A stretch of 59,123 nt of DNA from Gemmatimonadetes bacterium bin94. Its GTDB lineage: Bacteria > Gemmatimonadota > Gemmatimonadetes > Longimicrobiales > Gaopeijiaceae. The notes under the pieces are model-generated. The model saw only the letters and a list, made by a program, of their open reading frames with translations. It did not search any database and was not told the DNA's origin. This document shows positions 27,818-36,403 of the stretch, piece after piece. Location of the stretch: NCBI GenBank assembly GCA_002238865.1, contig MPNE01000026.1, positions 1 through 59,123 on the forward strand, read 5' to 3'. The position numbers were made by a program, and so were the translations under genes. Within the stretch, counting starts at the first letter, position 1, and every line of letters starts with the position of its first letter.

Positions 27818-29208
27818 ACCTGATTACCGGCAGACACCTGCCCCGCAGAACGTTCCTGCGGGGACTGGGCGCGACGGTCGCGCTTCCATTCCTGGACGCC
27901 ATGATCCCGGCTCGGGAACTGTGGGCCGTCACCAGGTCGCGCACCGCCCTGGACCGCACCCGCCTCGTCGCCATCGAGATGGTGCACGGCGCTGCGGGGA
28001 GCAACCCGTGGGGCGCGAGCCAGCACCTGTGGTCGCCCCCCGAGACGGGGCGCGGCTTCGACTTCGGCCCCAGCGTGCTCGGTCAGCTGGAGTCCTACCG
28101 CGACTACCTCACGATCATCAGCGATACCGACGTGGAGGGCGCCGAGGCCACCAAGCCCAAGGAGATCGGCGGCGACCACTTCCGTTCGAGCGCCACCTTC
28201 CTGACCCAGTCGCACCCCAAGCAGACCGAGAGTTCGGACGTGCACGTCGGCACGTCGCTCGACCAGCTGTACGCGCAGCGCTTCGGCCAGGACACGCCCA
28301 TTCCGTCGATGCAGCTGTGCATCGAGAACGTGGACCAGGCGGGCGGGTGCGCCTACGGGTATGCGTGCGTCTACACCGACACGATTTCGTGGGCGGCGCC
28401 GGATCAGCCACTGCCGATGGTGCGTGACCCCAGGGTCGCCTTCGACCAGCTCTTCGGGGCCGGGGGAACTCCAGAGGCGCGCGCGGCCCGGCGGCGGGCC
28501 AGCGGCAGCGTCCTGGACTTCATCGTGGGCGAGGTGAAGGCGCTCCAGCGCGAGCTGGACTCCGAGGACACCCGCCGCCTTGACCGGTATCTGACCGATG
28601 TGCGCGAAATCGAACGGCGGATCGGACGGGTGGTGGCGCGCAACGAGAGCGGGGAGCAGCGGGAGCTTCCCGGCGCGCCCTCGGGTGTGCCCGATTCCTT
28701 CGACGAGCACGTCAAGCTCATGTTCGACCTGCAGGCGCTTGCGTTCGAGGCGGACGTGACCGGGATCTTCTCCTTCAAGATGGGCCGGGACGCTTCGGGT
28801 CGGGTGTACCCGGAGAGCGGGGTCGACAAGGGATTCCACCCCGCGTCCCACCACGGCGGCCAGCCCGCGAATGTGCTGGAGTTCGCCGAGATCAACCGGT
28901 ACCACGTCGGCATGCTGCCCTATTTCCTGGACAAGCTGGCCAGCATCCAGGAGGGTGACGGCACCCTCCTCGACAAGACGATGGTGATCTACGGCTCGCC
29001 GATGGGCGACTCCAACGTGCACAACCACAAGCGCTGTCCGCTGTTCGTGGTCGGTGGCGCGAACGGGCGCCTGGACGGCGACATGCACCTGCGGGCCGCG
29101 CCTGGAACTCCGATGGCGGACGTGATGCTCAGCCTGATGCACAAGCTTGGGATGGACGATGTCGAGAGCTTCGGCAACAGCCGGGGCGCGTTCGCGCTGG
29201 CACCATGA
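27814..29208 (+). CDS. DUF1552 domain-containing protein, copy 2
   Basis: 464 aa, clearly homologous to copy 1 along its whole length, with the same LPRRTFLRGLGATVALPFLDAM signal, EMVHGAAGS, HFRSSATFLTQSHPKQTE, PASHHGG and YGSPMGDSNVHNHKRCPLF stretches. GTG start overlaps the DUF1592 stop and its own stop overlaps the ankyrin start, so this second unit is fully coupled, unlike the first, which has small gaps. Confidence 0.92.
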   Translation: MNLITGRHLPRRTFLRGLGATVALPFLDAMIPARELWAVTRSRTALDRTRLVAIEMVHGAAGSNPWGASQHLWSPPETGRGFDFGPSVLGQLESYRDYLTIISDTDVEGAEATKPKEIGGDHFRSSATFLTQSHPKQTESSDVHVGTSLDQLYAQRFGQDTPIPSMQLCIENVDQAGGCAYGYACVYTDTISWAAPDQPLPMVRDPRVAFDQLFGAGGTPEARAARRRASGSVLDFIVGEVKALQRELDSEDTRRLDRYLTDVREIERRIGRVVARNESGEQRELPGAPSGVPDSFDEHVKLMFDLQALAFEADVTGIFSFKMGRDASGRVYPESGVDKGFHPASHHGGQPANVLEFAEINRYHVGMLPYFLDKLASIQEGDGTLLDKTMVIYGSPMGDSNVHNHKRCPLFVVGGANGRLDGDMHLRAAPGTPMADVMLSLMHKLGMDDVESFGNSRGAFALAP

Positions 29209-30986
29209 AGCCCGTGACCCTTCCCCTGCTGTTGGCGGCAGTGGTCGCCGGCGCCGCTTTTGCGCCGGGACCCGACGCTCCCGTCGCGGACGCCGCGATG
29301 CGGGGCGACGCGGAAGCCGTGCGGACGTTGCTGGCCGACGGCGCCGACGTGAACGCGGCGCACGGCGACGGGATGACCGGCCTGCACTGGGCGGCCCTGA
29401 ACGGAAACGCCGAGATCGCGTGGCTGCTCATCGGGGCGGGGACCGCGCTGGAAGCAGGGACGCGCCTGGGTGCGCACACGCCGCTGCACGTGGCCGCCCG
29501 CGCCGGTCACGGCGAGGTCGTGGAGATCCTCGCGGGCGCGGGCGCAAATACGGCGGCGCTCACCGAAACGGGGGCCGCGCCGCTTCACTTCGCCGCGTGG
29601 GCGGGTGACGTGCGCGCGGTGACCTCCCTGCTCGAACACGGTGCCCCGGTGGACGTGCGAGAGCCCGAGTGGGGGCAGACCCCGCTGATGTTCGCGGCGG
29701 CGCAGGGCCGCACCGAGGCTGTGGCGGCGCTGCTCGAAGCGGGAGCCGACGCGACCATCACCGCGCGGGTGATGGACCTCGTGGAGCGCGACATCGCGGA
29801 CCGCGAGTCGGAGCGCAAGCGCCGGGCCGAGATCGCGGCGTTGCGCGGGGGCACGGATGCGCAGACGTACCCGGTGGAGTCGGGGGTGGCGGGGGTGGTG
29901 GACCGCAACGCCGCGGCCGCGAGTCCGTCCCGGGAAACCCAGGCCAGGGACGCGGCCCAGGAGGCGATCGAGGCACAGCGCCGCACCGGGGAGCCGATCC
30001 CCCTCAACTACGCGGGCCTGATCGGCCAGCACGGTGGCCTGTCGGCGATCCACCTCGCGGCCCGGGAAGGGCAGGCCGCGACCGTCATGGCCCTCCTCGA
30101 CGGGGGCGTGGACATCGACTTCCCCAGCGCGGCGGACAACACCACGCCCATGCTGATGGCTGCGATCAACGGCTACTTCGACCTCGTGGCGGAGCTGCTC
30201 GCACTCGGGGCCGACCCGAACCTGGCCAGCGCCGCCGGGGCCACGCCCCTCTACGCGGTCCTGAACATGCACTGGGCGCCCAAGGCGCGGCATCCTCAGC
30301 CGCTCGAATACCAGCAGCAGGAGACCGGCTACCTGGAGCTGATGCGCGCGCTGCTCGACGCCGGCGCGGACGTGAATGCGCGCCTGAGCCGCACGCTCTG
30401 GTTCACTACCTACAACCGGGACCTGCTCGGCGTGGACCGGACCGGCGCCACCACGTTCTGGCGCGCGGCCCACGCGACCGACGTCCCCGCCATGAAGCTC
30501 CTTCTGGAGTACGGCGCGGACCCGAACCTGCCCACGATCAAGGTTCCGCGACGCAGCTTCGGGCGCCGCGACAACACCGACCACTCGGGCTTGCCGCCCG
30601 TCCCCGTTGGCGGTCCCGCCGTCTACCCCGTCCACGCGGCCGCCGGCGTCGGCTACGGCCAGGGCTTCGCGGGCAACTCGCACAGGCACGCGCCGGAGGG
30701 CTGGATGCCCACCATGCGATTCCTGGTGGAAGAACTCGGCGCCGACGTGAACGCGCGCGACCTCAACGGGTACAATGCCGTGCATCACGCGGCGGCCCGC
30801 GGCGACAACGAGATGATCCTGTACCTGGTGGAGATGGGCGCGGATGTCACGGCCGTCTCGCGGAGGGGCCAGACCACGGTGGACATGGCCAACGGACCCG
30901 TGCAGCGGATCCAGCCCTTCGTGGAGACGGTGGCGTTGCTCGAGCGGCTGGGCGCGAAGAACAATCATCGGTGCGTGAGCTGCTGA
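29205..30986 (+). CDS. Exported ankyrin-repeat protein with CxxC tail, copy 2
   Basis: 593 aa. Signal peptide at residues 1-22 (LPLLLAAVVAGAAFAPG), then ankyrin repeats (VADAAMRGDAEAV, DGMTGLHWAA), an Arg/Glu-rich linker near 190-265, and further repeats. The order of landmarks matches copy 1, including the HWAPK insert, the GYGQGFAGN(S/A)HRH segment, QTTVDMANGPVQRIQPF and the final NNHRCVSC. Copy 1 and copy 2 differ more than the two DUF1552 copies do. Convergent with the glutamate-synthase-like gene, 25 bp apart. Confidence 0.88.
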   Translation: MKPVTLPLLLAAVVAGAAFAPGPDAPVADAAMRGDAEAVRTLLADGADVNAAHGDGMTGLHWAALNGNAEIAWLLIGAGTALEAGTRLGAHTPLHVAARAGHGEVVEILAGAGANTAALTETGAAPLHFAAWAGDVRAVTSLLEHGAPVDVREPEWGQTPLMFAAAQGRTEAVAALLEAGADATITARVMDLVERDIADRESERKRRAEIAALRGGTDAQTYPVESGVAGVVDRNAAAASPSRETQARDAAQEAIEAQRRTGEPIPLNYAGLIGQHGGLSAIHLAAREGQAATVMALLDGGVDIDFPSAADNTTPMLMAAINGYFDLVAELLALGADPNLASAAGATPLYAVLNMHWAPKARHPQPLEYQQQETGYLELMRALLDAGADVNARLSRTLWFTTYNRDLLGVDRTGATTFWRAAHATDVPAMKLLLEYGADPNLPTIKVPRRSFGRRDNTDHSGLPPVPVGGPAVYPVHAAAGVGYGQGFAGNSHRHAPEGWMPTMRFLVEELGADVNARDLNGYNAVHHAAARGDNEMILYLVEMGADVTAVSRRGQTTVDMANGPVQRIQPFVETVALLERLGAKNNHRCVSC

Positions 30987-31011
30987 GGGGCGCGTGGCGG
31001 CGCCGTGGGCG

Positions 31012-32676
31012 TCAGCTCCAGCCGACCAGCGGCCCCACCCCCGCGTACCGCACCCCCGCCAACTGTGCCATGTCGCGCTTCCACGTGGTGAGGTCGTCGA
31101 CGTTGAACCGGTTGAGGTGGTCGTGGCCGCAGGCGCGCGCGAGGATCTTCATCAGCTCGACGGTGGCGCCGAGGTAGTTGGCGAGCTGCCGGGCGGACTG
31201 GTCGATCACCAGCCGGGCACGCAGTCCCGGCTTCTGTGTGGCGATCCCCACGGGGCAGTTGTCCGTGTGGCAGGCGCGCATGCCCAGGCAGCCGATCGCC
31301 TGGATCGCCGAATTCGCGATGGCCACGCCGTCCGCGCCGAGCGCCATGGCCTTGACGAAGTCGGACTCGGTGCGGAGACCTCCGGTGATGATGAGCGTGA
31401 TCTCGCCGCTCGCGCCGCGCTGGTCCAGGTGGCGGCGCGCGCGGGCCAGGGCGGGGATGGTCGGGACGGAGATGTTGTTCTTGAAGATTTCGGGGGCTGC
31501 GCCGGTGGCGCCGCCGCGCCCGTCCAGGATGATGTAGTCCACCCCGATGTCCAGGGCGAAGTCGATGTCGTCTTCGATGTGCTGGGCCGACATCTTGAAG
31601 CCGATGGGGATGCCGCCGGTGCGTTCGCGAACCTCGTCGGCCACGCCGCGAAAGTCGTCCGGGGTGACCAGGTCCGGGAACCTTGACGGGCTGATCGCCG
31701 ACGTGCCGGGCTCGAGGCCGCGCACCTGGGCGATCCTGGCCACAACCTTGGTGCCGGGAAGGTGCCCGCCGGTGCCGGTCTTGGCTCCCTGTCCCCCCTT
31801 GAAGTGGAACGCCTGCGACCGGCACGCCTTGTCCATGGACCACCCGAACCTGGCCGACGCCAGCTCGTAGAAGTAGCGGGAGTTGTTCTCCTGCTCCTCC
31901 GGCAACATGCCGCCCTCGCCCGAGCAGATGCCGGTCCCCGCCATCTCGGCGCCCATGGACAGCGCCACCTTGGCTTCTTCGCTGAGGGCGCCGAAGCTCA
32001 TGTCGCTCACGAAGAGGGGGATCTTCAGGCGGAGCGGCCGCCTGGCTTTCGGGCCGACAACGAGCTCCGTGCCCACCGGGTCGTCGTCGGCCAGAGGGCG
32101 GGTGGCGAGCTGGCCGGTCAGAATCTGAATGTCGGCCCAGGCGGGAAGTTCCGTGAGCGGCACGCCCATCGCGGAGACCGCACCGTGATGGCCGAGCTTC
32201 TCCAGCCCGTTCCTGGCGAGCTCCTGGATATAGTGATTGTGGGGCTCCTCGGGGGTGCCGTGGACGTCGGCGTACAGGCCCAGGTACTCGTCGCGCTGGT
32301 ATGCCTGCGGGAACCTGTCGTGCCAAGCCGCCACCTCGGCTTCGTCCACGAGGACCGCGTCCGCCCCGGCGTCGATCCACGCGCCGAACTTGTGCAGCGC
32401 TTCCTCGGGGTTGTAGGAGCTGACGCCGGTGTCGAAGCGGTAGTCCCAGTTGTGGACGCCACAGATCAGGTCGTCGCCCCGGATGTGCCCGTCGGCGAGG
32501 AGGGCGCCCCGGTGGAGGCAGCGACCGTAGAGCACCGACACCCGGTCGTCGTAGCGGATGACGACAAGGTCGACGTTGGCCACAAGAGCGTAGGCGGGGC
32601 GGCGGTCTTCGAGTTCGCTCCAGGTGGCGACCTTGACCGCTTTGGCGGCGTTCGCTGCTACGGTTTGCGGGTTCAT
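31012..32676 (-). CDS. Rieske-domain / FMN-binding glutamate synthase-like fusion
   Basis: 554 aa. Residues about 15-95 form a Rieske [2Fe-2S] domain with C53-L-H55 and C72-G-V-H75. Residues about 170-520 are a GltB-type FMN barrel (Glu_synthase domain) with GEGG, KGGQGAKTGTGGHLPG, DGRGGATGA and GGLRTESDF, and Cys463, Cys469 and Cys474 positioned for the [3Fe-4S] cluster. The glutaminase domain of true GltB is missing, so it may be an archaeal-type glutamate synthase or another FMN oxidoreductase; the Rieske domain implies an electron donor different from NADPH-GltD. ATG at 32676. Promoter-like and dyad sequences lie upstream. Confidence 0.88.
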   Translation of the reverse strand: MNPQTVAANAAKAVKVATWSELEDRRPAYALVANVDLVVIRYDDRVSVLYGRCLHRGALLADGHIRGDDLICGVHNWDYRFDTGVSSYNPEEALHKFGAWIDAGADAVLVDEAEVAAWHDRFPQAYQRDEYLGLYADVHGTPEEPHNHYIQELARNGLEKLGHHGAVSAMGVPLTELPAWADIQILTGQLATRPLADDDPVGTELVVGPKARRPLRLKIPLFVSDMSFGALSEEAKVALSMGAEMAGTGICSGEGGMLPEEQENNSRYFYELASARFGWSMDKACRSQAFHFKGGQGAKTGTGGHLPGTKVVARIAQVRGLEPGTSAISPSRFPDLVTPDDFRGVADEVRERTGGIPIGFKMSAQHIEDDIDFALDIGVDYIILDGRGGATGAAPEIFKNNISVPTIPALARARRHLDQRGASGEITLIITGGLRTESDFVKAMALGADGVAIANSAIQAIGCLGMRACHTDNCPVGIATQKPGLRARLVIDQSARQLANYLGATVELMKILARACGHDHLNRFNVDDLTTWKRDMAQLAGVRYAGVGPLVGWS

Positions 32677-32784
32677 GGCGTGCGTCTTGTGGGGTGGTGA
32701 GGTCGAAGGTGAGGGCTACCGCCGTTGATGGTGCTCCTCGCAGTGCTTGCCGAGCCGGTCAGGGCCGGCGTTTCCGCCGCGGTG

Positions 32785-32813
32785 ACCCTACTTCGCGAGG
32801 CATATGCTGTCAA
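32785..32813 (-). promoter_or_regulatory. Possible promoter for the Rieske-GltB gene
   Basis: Reading the minus strand: TTGACA (32813-32808), 17 bp, TAGGGT (32790-32785), about 110 bp before the start codon. The -35 is perfect; the -10 is weak. Confidence 0.4.
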
Positions 32814-32820
32814 ACAATTA

Positions 32821-32835
32821 TCGATTCGGAATCGA
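32821..32835. repeat. Perfect inverted repeat TCGATTC-G-GAATCGA
   Basis: 15-bp dyad in the 327-bp divergent gap 32677-33003, just left of AT-rich dyad site b. It may be a second operator; no family assignment. The rest of the gap shows no gene. Confidence 0.4.
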
Positions 32836-32840
32836 ATGAT

Positions 32841-32860
32841 ACTAAACAATAATGTTTACC
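32841..32860. promoter_or_regulatory. AT-rich dyad, site b: ACTAAACA-ATAA-TGTTTACC
   Basis: Same 7+4+7 geometry as the other sites, in the divergent region between the Rieske-GltB gene and the dimethylformamidase-like lipoprotein gene. TTGACA begins 2 bp downstream (32862), but no good -10 follows it. Confidence 0.65.
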
Positions 32861-33003
32861 ATTGACAGAATCCCGTCACCGGTCCAACACTGGTCCGAGT
32901 GCAACTGCCCGCAACATTGTGCATTGGAGCGACCTTACCGTACCGGCGCGCGCACAAATCACGTCCTGGCCACCCCCGATCACCCGGTTCCGGAGTCCCG
33001 ACC

Positions 33004-35160
33004 TTGATCCAGCCACGCGCGCGACGCGGCCTGACCTCACTCGCCGTCTTCGCCCCGATCCCGGCCCTCCTGACGGCGTGTGCGCTGCGGGATTCGGCCC
33101 TCGGCGACCCGTGCAGGAATCCCGCGAACGAGATCGTTGCCGAGAACTGCCTCGCGGGGCATCCGGCCACGGAGTGGGACATCAACGGATACGGCGACCC
33201 CGGCATCCAGGGCTTCGGTACCGACATCGCGATCGCGCAGGGGGAGTCCATCGACTTCAAGGTCGACACGGACTCCGACGACTACAGGATCGACATCTAC
33301 CGCATGGGCTACTACGGGGGGATGGGGGCGCGCCGTGTGGATTCGTTCGAGCCTTCCGCCGCGCTGCCTCAGTCGCAGCCGGATTGCTTGCGCGCACCGA
33401 TCCCGGTGCTGGCCGAGGGAGGAGGGCTCGATACCTGGCCCGCGCCGCTTGTGGACTGCGGCAACTGGGCGGTATCGGCGTCGTGGCGGGCGCCGGCGGA
33501 CGCCACCTCGGGCATCTACTTCGCCCGGCTGGTACGCGAGGATCCGGTAGAGGGGTGGATGAAGAACGACATGTTCGACCCGACACCGCTTCCGCCGACG
33601 GGACGGGACTCCCTGTGGGAGGCGGAGGGTTTCAGGGCGGTGATGGTCAACGCGCTCCGCGAGCCTCGCGCCAGCCACGTCTATTTTGTCGTTCGGGACG
33701 ACGACGGCGAGTCCGACCTGATCTTCCAGACGTCGGACCTGACCTGGCAGGCGTACAACCGGTACGGCGGACACAGCGTGTACGGACGGCTCCACCCGGA
33801 GGGCCTTCGGCTTCACGCCGGAGAACCGCGCGCGCCGAAGGTCAGCTACAACCGGCCCTTCGAGACGCGGCACTACCGCGCGGTGAACATGCCCTTCAAC
33901 TCCGAATACCCGATGGTGCGCTGGCTTGAGCGGAACGGCTACGACGTCAGCTATTCGTCGGGAGTCGACACCGACCGGCGGGGCGGCGAGCTGTTCGAGC
34001 ACAAGGTCTTTCTCTCGGTTGGACACGACGAGTACTGGAGCGGCAGGCAGCGGCGCAACGTCGAGGCGGCGCGGGCGGCCGGGGTGCACCTCGCCTTCTT
34101 CAGCTCGAACGAGGTCTACTGGAAGGTGCGCTGGGAGGTGAGCGTCGACGGTTCGGGCCGGCCCTACCGGACCCTCGTCGTGTACAAGGACTCACAGGAT
34201 CACAGGCGGCTGGACCCGGTCGAGTGGACTGGAGAGTTCCGCGACCACCGCGCGATCAACGCGGAGGGCCCGTGGCCAGAGAATGCGCTGACCGGGACGC
34301 TGTTCACGGTGAACGCCTGGCGCAACGACCCGATCATCGTCGACGCCGAGTTCGCCGGCCTGCGCTTCTGGCGCCACACCGAGGTGGCGCAGTTGCTGCC
34401 GGGTGAGCGCTACGTGTCGATCAAGGGGATCCTGGGGCACGAATGGGATTCGGACATCGACAACGGCTTTCGGCCGCCGGGGCTCTTCCGGGTGGCGGCG
34501 AGCACCTTCGACAACACGCTGTACTGCGTGCATCCGGGTCGGGGTTGCGAGCCGGGCACGGCCACGCACCACGCTGTGCTCTACCGGCACGAGAGCGGGG
34601 CGCTGGTGTTCGGCGCGGGGACGCTGCAGTGGTCCTGGGGACTCGACCCGCACCACGACACCGAGACGGGGGTGCCGCCCGAGCGCCAGAACACCTTTGA
34701 TACACGCGTGGGGGTGGACCCGCACGGACCGGACCGGGTGCTGCAGCAGGCGACGGTGAACCTGTTTGCGGACATGGGAGTGCAGCCGACGACGCTGGAA
34801 GCGGGATTGGTGGCTGCCACGGCGTCGACGGACGAGGTCGCACCGGTGTCGTCGATCGACGGGCGGTCCGCGGCGGACGCGGATGGCGTGGTCACGGTTA
34901 CCGGGACGGCTTCGGACGGGGGTGGCGGAGTGGTCGCAGCAGTCGAAGTGTCGGTGGACGGCGGGGCGAGTTGGCACCCGGCACGCGGTCGGGAGACGTG
35001 GTACTACTCGTGGCAGCCTGATCCGGGAACGAACGAGGTCTCGATCATGGTCCGCGCGGTGGACGACAGCGGCAATCTGGAGCCGGTCGGAGAGGCGGTG
35101 TCGGTGGAGATCCAGCTCGCCGCCCAGGTTGACGGCGCGTACGTTCCAGGGGATTTGTAG
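33004..35160 (+). CDS. Lipoprotein related to N,N-dimethylformamidase beta subunit (DMFA2-like C-terminal domain)
   Basis: 718 aa from TTG 33004, chosen because GGAG lies 8 bp upstream and the product then starts with a proper lipoprotein signal (RARR, hydrophobic core, LLTAC with Cys26); GTG 32899 is in frame but gives no signal peptide at the end. Landmarks are DINGYGDPGIQGFGTD, RIDIYRMGYYGG, QTSDLTWQAYNRYGGHSVYG, KVSYNRPF, VGHDEYWS and FFSSNEVYWKVRWE, the pattern of the DMFA2 group. Residues about 630-705 form an Ig-like domain. No alpha subunit gene is nearby, so amidase activity on dimethylformamide is not implied; substrate unknown. Confidence 0.82.
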   Translation: MIQPRARRGLTSLAVFAPIPALLTACALRDSALGDPCRNPANEIVAENCLAGHPATEWDINGYGDPGIQGFGTDIAIAQGESIDFKVDTDSDDYRIDIYRMGYYGGMGARRVDSFEPSAALPQSQPDCLRAPIPVLAEGGGLDTWPAPLVDCGNWAVSASWRAPADATSGIYFARLVREDPVEGWMKNDMFDPTPLPPTGRDSLWEAEGFRAVMVNALREPRASHVYFVVRDDDGESDLIFQTSDLTWQAYNRYGGHSVYGRLHPEGLRLHAGEPRAPKVSYNRPFETRHYRAVNMPFNSEYPMVRWLERNGYDVSYSSGVDTDRRGGELFEHKVFLSVGHDEYWSGRQRRNVEAARAAGVHLAFFSSNEVYWKVRWEVSVDGSGRPYRTLVVYKDSQDHRRLDPVEWTGEFRDHRAINAEGPWPENALTGTLFTVNAWRNDPIIVDAEFAGLRFWRHTEVAQLLPGERYVSIKGILGHEWDSDIDNGFRPPGLFRVAASTFDNTLYCVHPGRGCEPGTATHHAVLYRHESGALVFGAGTLQWSWGLDPHHDTETGVPPERQNTFDTRVGVDPHGPDRVLQQATVNLFADMGVQPTTLEAGLVAATASTDEVAPVSSIDGRSAADADGVVTVTGTASDGGGGVVAAVEVSVDGGASWHPARGRETWYYSWQPDPGTNEVSIMVRAVDDSGNLEPVGEAVSVEIQLAAQVDGAYVPGDL

Positions 35161-35195
35161 CCGGTCGAGTCCACGCAGAGGGAGGAGGGCTGCCC

Positions 35196-36392
35196 GTGTA
35201 CGGAATGCTGCATTGCAGGGCTCGCCGGGGTTGCGCGCTCCGGTCGCTGATCTCCCTCGGGGGCACGATCGTGCTGGGAGGGTGTGCGGCCGAGCGGGAC
35301 GCAGCGCCGGTTGGCGGGTCGGTGCCGGGGGCGCCGCTGGAGATTGAGGCGGTGCCCGAGTTGAGCGTGGGCGTCCTCGGGGGCGATCCGCACCAGGAGT
35401 TCGACGGGTTGGTCAGGCCGTTCGTCCTGCCCGACGGGCGGCTGGTGGCTCCGAGTTCCGGGACCTACGACATCCGCTTGTTCGCTTCGCAAGGGGAATT
35501 CCTGGAGGGCCTGGGTGGTCGAGGTGAGGGTCCCGGTGAGTTCATGAGACTTTCGGCAGCCTGGCCGAGGGGGGACACGATCGAGGCGTTCGACAGCGAA
35601 TTGCGGCGGGTGACCAGATTCCTGCCGAACGGCTCAACGGAAGTTTTCCCGATTTCAAGCGGGGAATACGCCAGTCTCGGGCTGGGTGCAGGTCCGCTGG
35701 GGCGAGGTTGGGTGTTGGGTGGTGTCGCGACCGCCGGATACGGACAACGTGACCGTATCGCGGTGCACCACTTCGACCGGGACGGCGGTCACCTCGGCGA
35801 ACTGACTTCGGTCGGTGGCATCGTGAGGTATTCTGCCGGGAATTTGGGCGGCGGCCCCGAGCCAATGTCCCCCCGGTCGGTGGCCGTGTCGGATGGGAGT
35901 CATCTCTACTTCGGCGACACGCTTGAACCCGTGATTCGCCGCACCTCCGCGCCCGGTATGGCGGCCGGCGAGATCGCATGGGAGCCGCCGGAGTCACTGT
36001 CGGTGCGCGATGCCCTCGACGAGGTGATCGATCTCGCGGCATCCAGGGCGCCGGCGGATCAGGCGTCGGCCACGCGCGCCAGATACGAGGCGGCCCCCGT
36101 TCCGGACGAGCTCTCCGTCTTCTGGGATTTCCTGGTCGATCCGGACGGGTTCCTCTGGATCCAGCCCTATGAACCCCTGGCCCACGCGTTCGCGCTGGGA
36201 GCGGGATACGTCGGAGGCGTCGGAAACGGTGGCGCCTGGTCGATCGTTACTCTCGACGGGCGTCCCGCTGGATCGATCGAGGTGCCGGAAGGTCTCGAAT
36301 TGACGCAGATCAGCCGCACGAGCGTCGTCGGGATCCGTCGCGACGAGCTTGGGGTCGAGTCGGTGCACGTGCACCGGATTCACCGCCGGTAA
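35196..36392 (+). CDS. 6-bladed beta-propeller lipoprotein
   Basis: 398 aa. Lipobox LGGC with Cys30 after a basic and hydrophobic N-terminus (ATG at 35205 is an alternative start to GTG 35196). The repeated pattern LxxxGxFxxxxGGRGEGPGEFMRLSA and later DPDGFLWIQPYEP blades match the 6-bladed propeller lipoproteins frequent in Gemmatimonadota and Bacteroidota. Function unknown; binding of a ligand or partner is usual for such folds. It sits 35 bp after the DMFA2-like gene and 11 bp before the alpha/beta hydrolase gene, so the three are probably one unit. A decayed relative lies at 42.2 kb. Confidence 0.8.
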   Translation: MYGMLHCRARRGCALRSLISLGGTIVLGGCAAERDAAPVGGSVPGAPLEIEAVPELSVGVLGGDPHQEFDGLVRPFVLPDGRLVAPSSGTYDIRLFASQGEFLEGLGGRGEGPGEFMRLSAAWPRGDTIEAFDSELRRVTRFLPNGSTEVFPISSGEYASLGLGAGPLGRGWVLGGVATAGYGQRDRIAVHHFDRDGGHLGELTSVGGIVRYSAGNLGGGPEPMSPRSVAVSDGSHLYFGDTLEPVIRRTSAPGMAAGEIAWEPPESLSVRDALDEVIDLAASRAPADQASATRARYEAAPVPDELSVFWDFLVDPDGFLWIQPYEPLAHAFALGAGYVGGVGNGGAWSIVTLDGRPAGSIEVPEGLELTQISRTSVVGIRRDELGVESVHVHRIHRR

Positions 36393-36403
36393 CCGGAGGC
36401 ACC

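Noticed and set aside
19550-30986. The duplicated units as a composite transposon
   Set aside because: No transposase, terminal inverted repeats or target duplications were seen at the edges; tandem gene duplication explains the layout.
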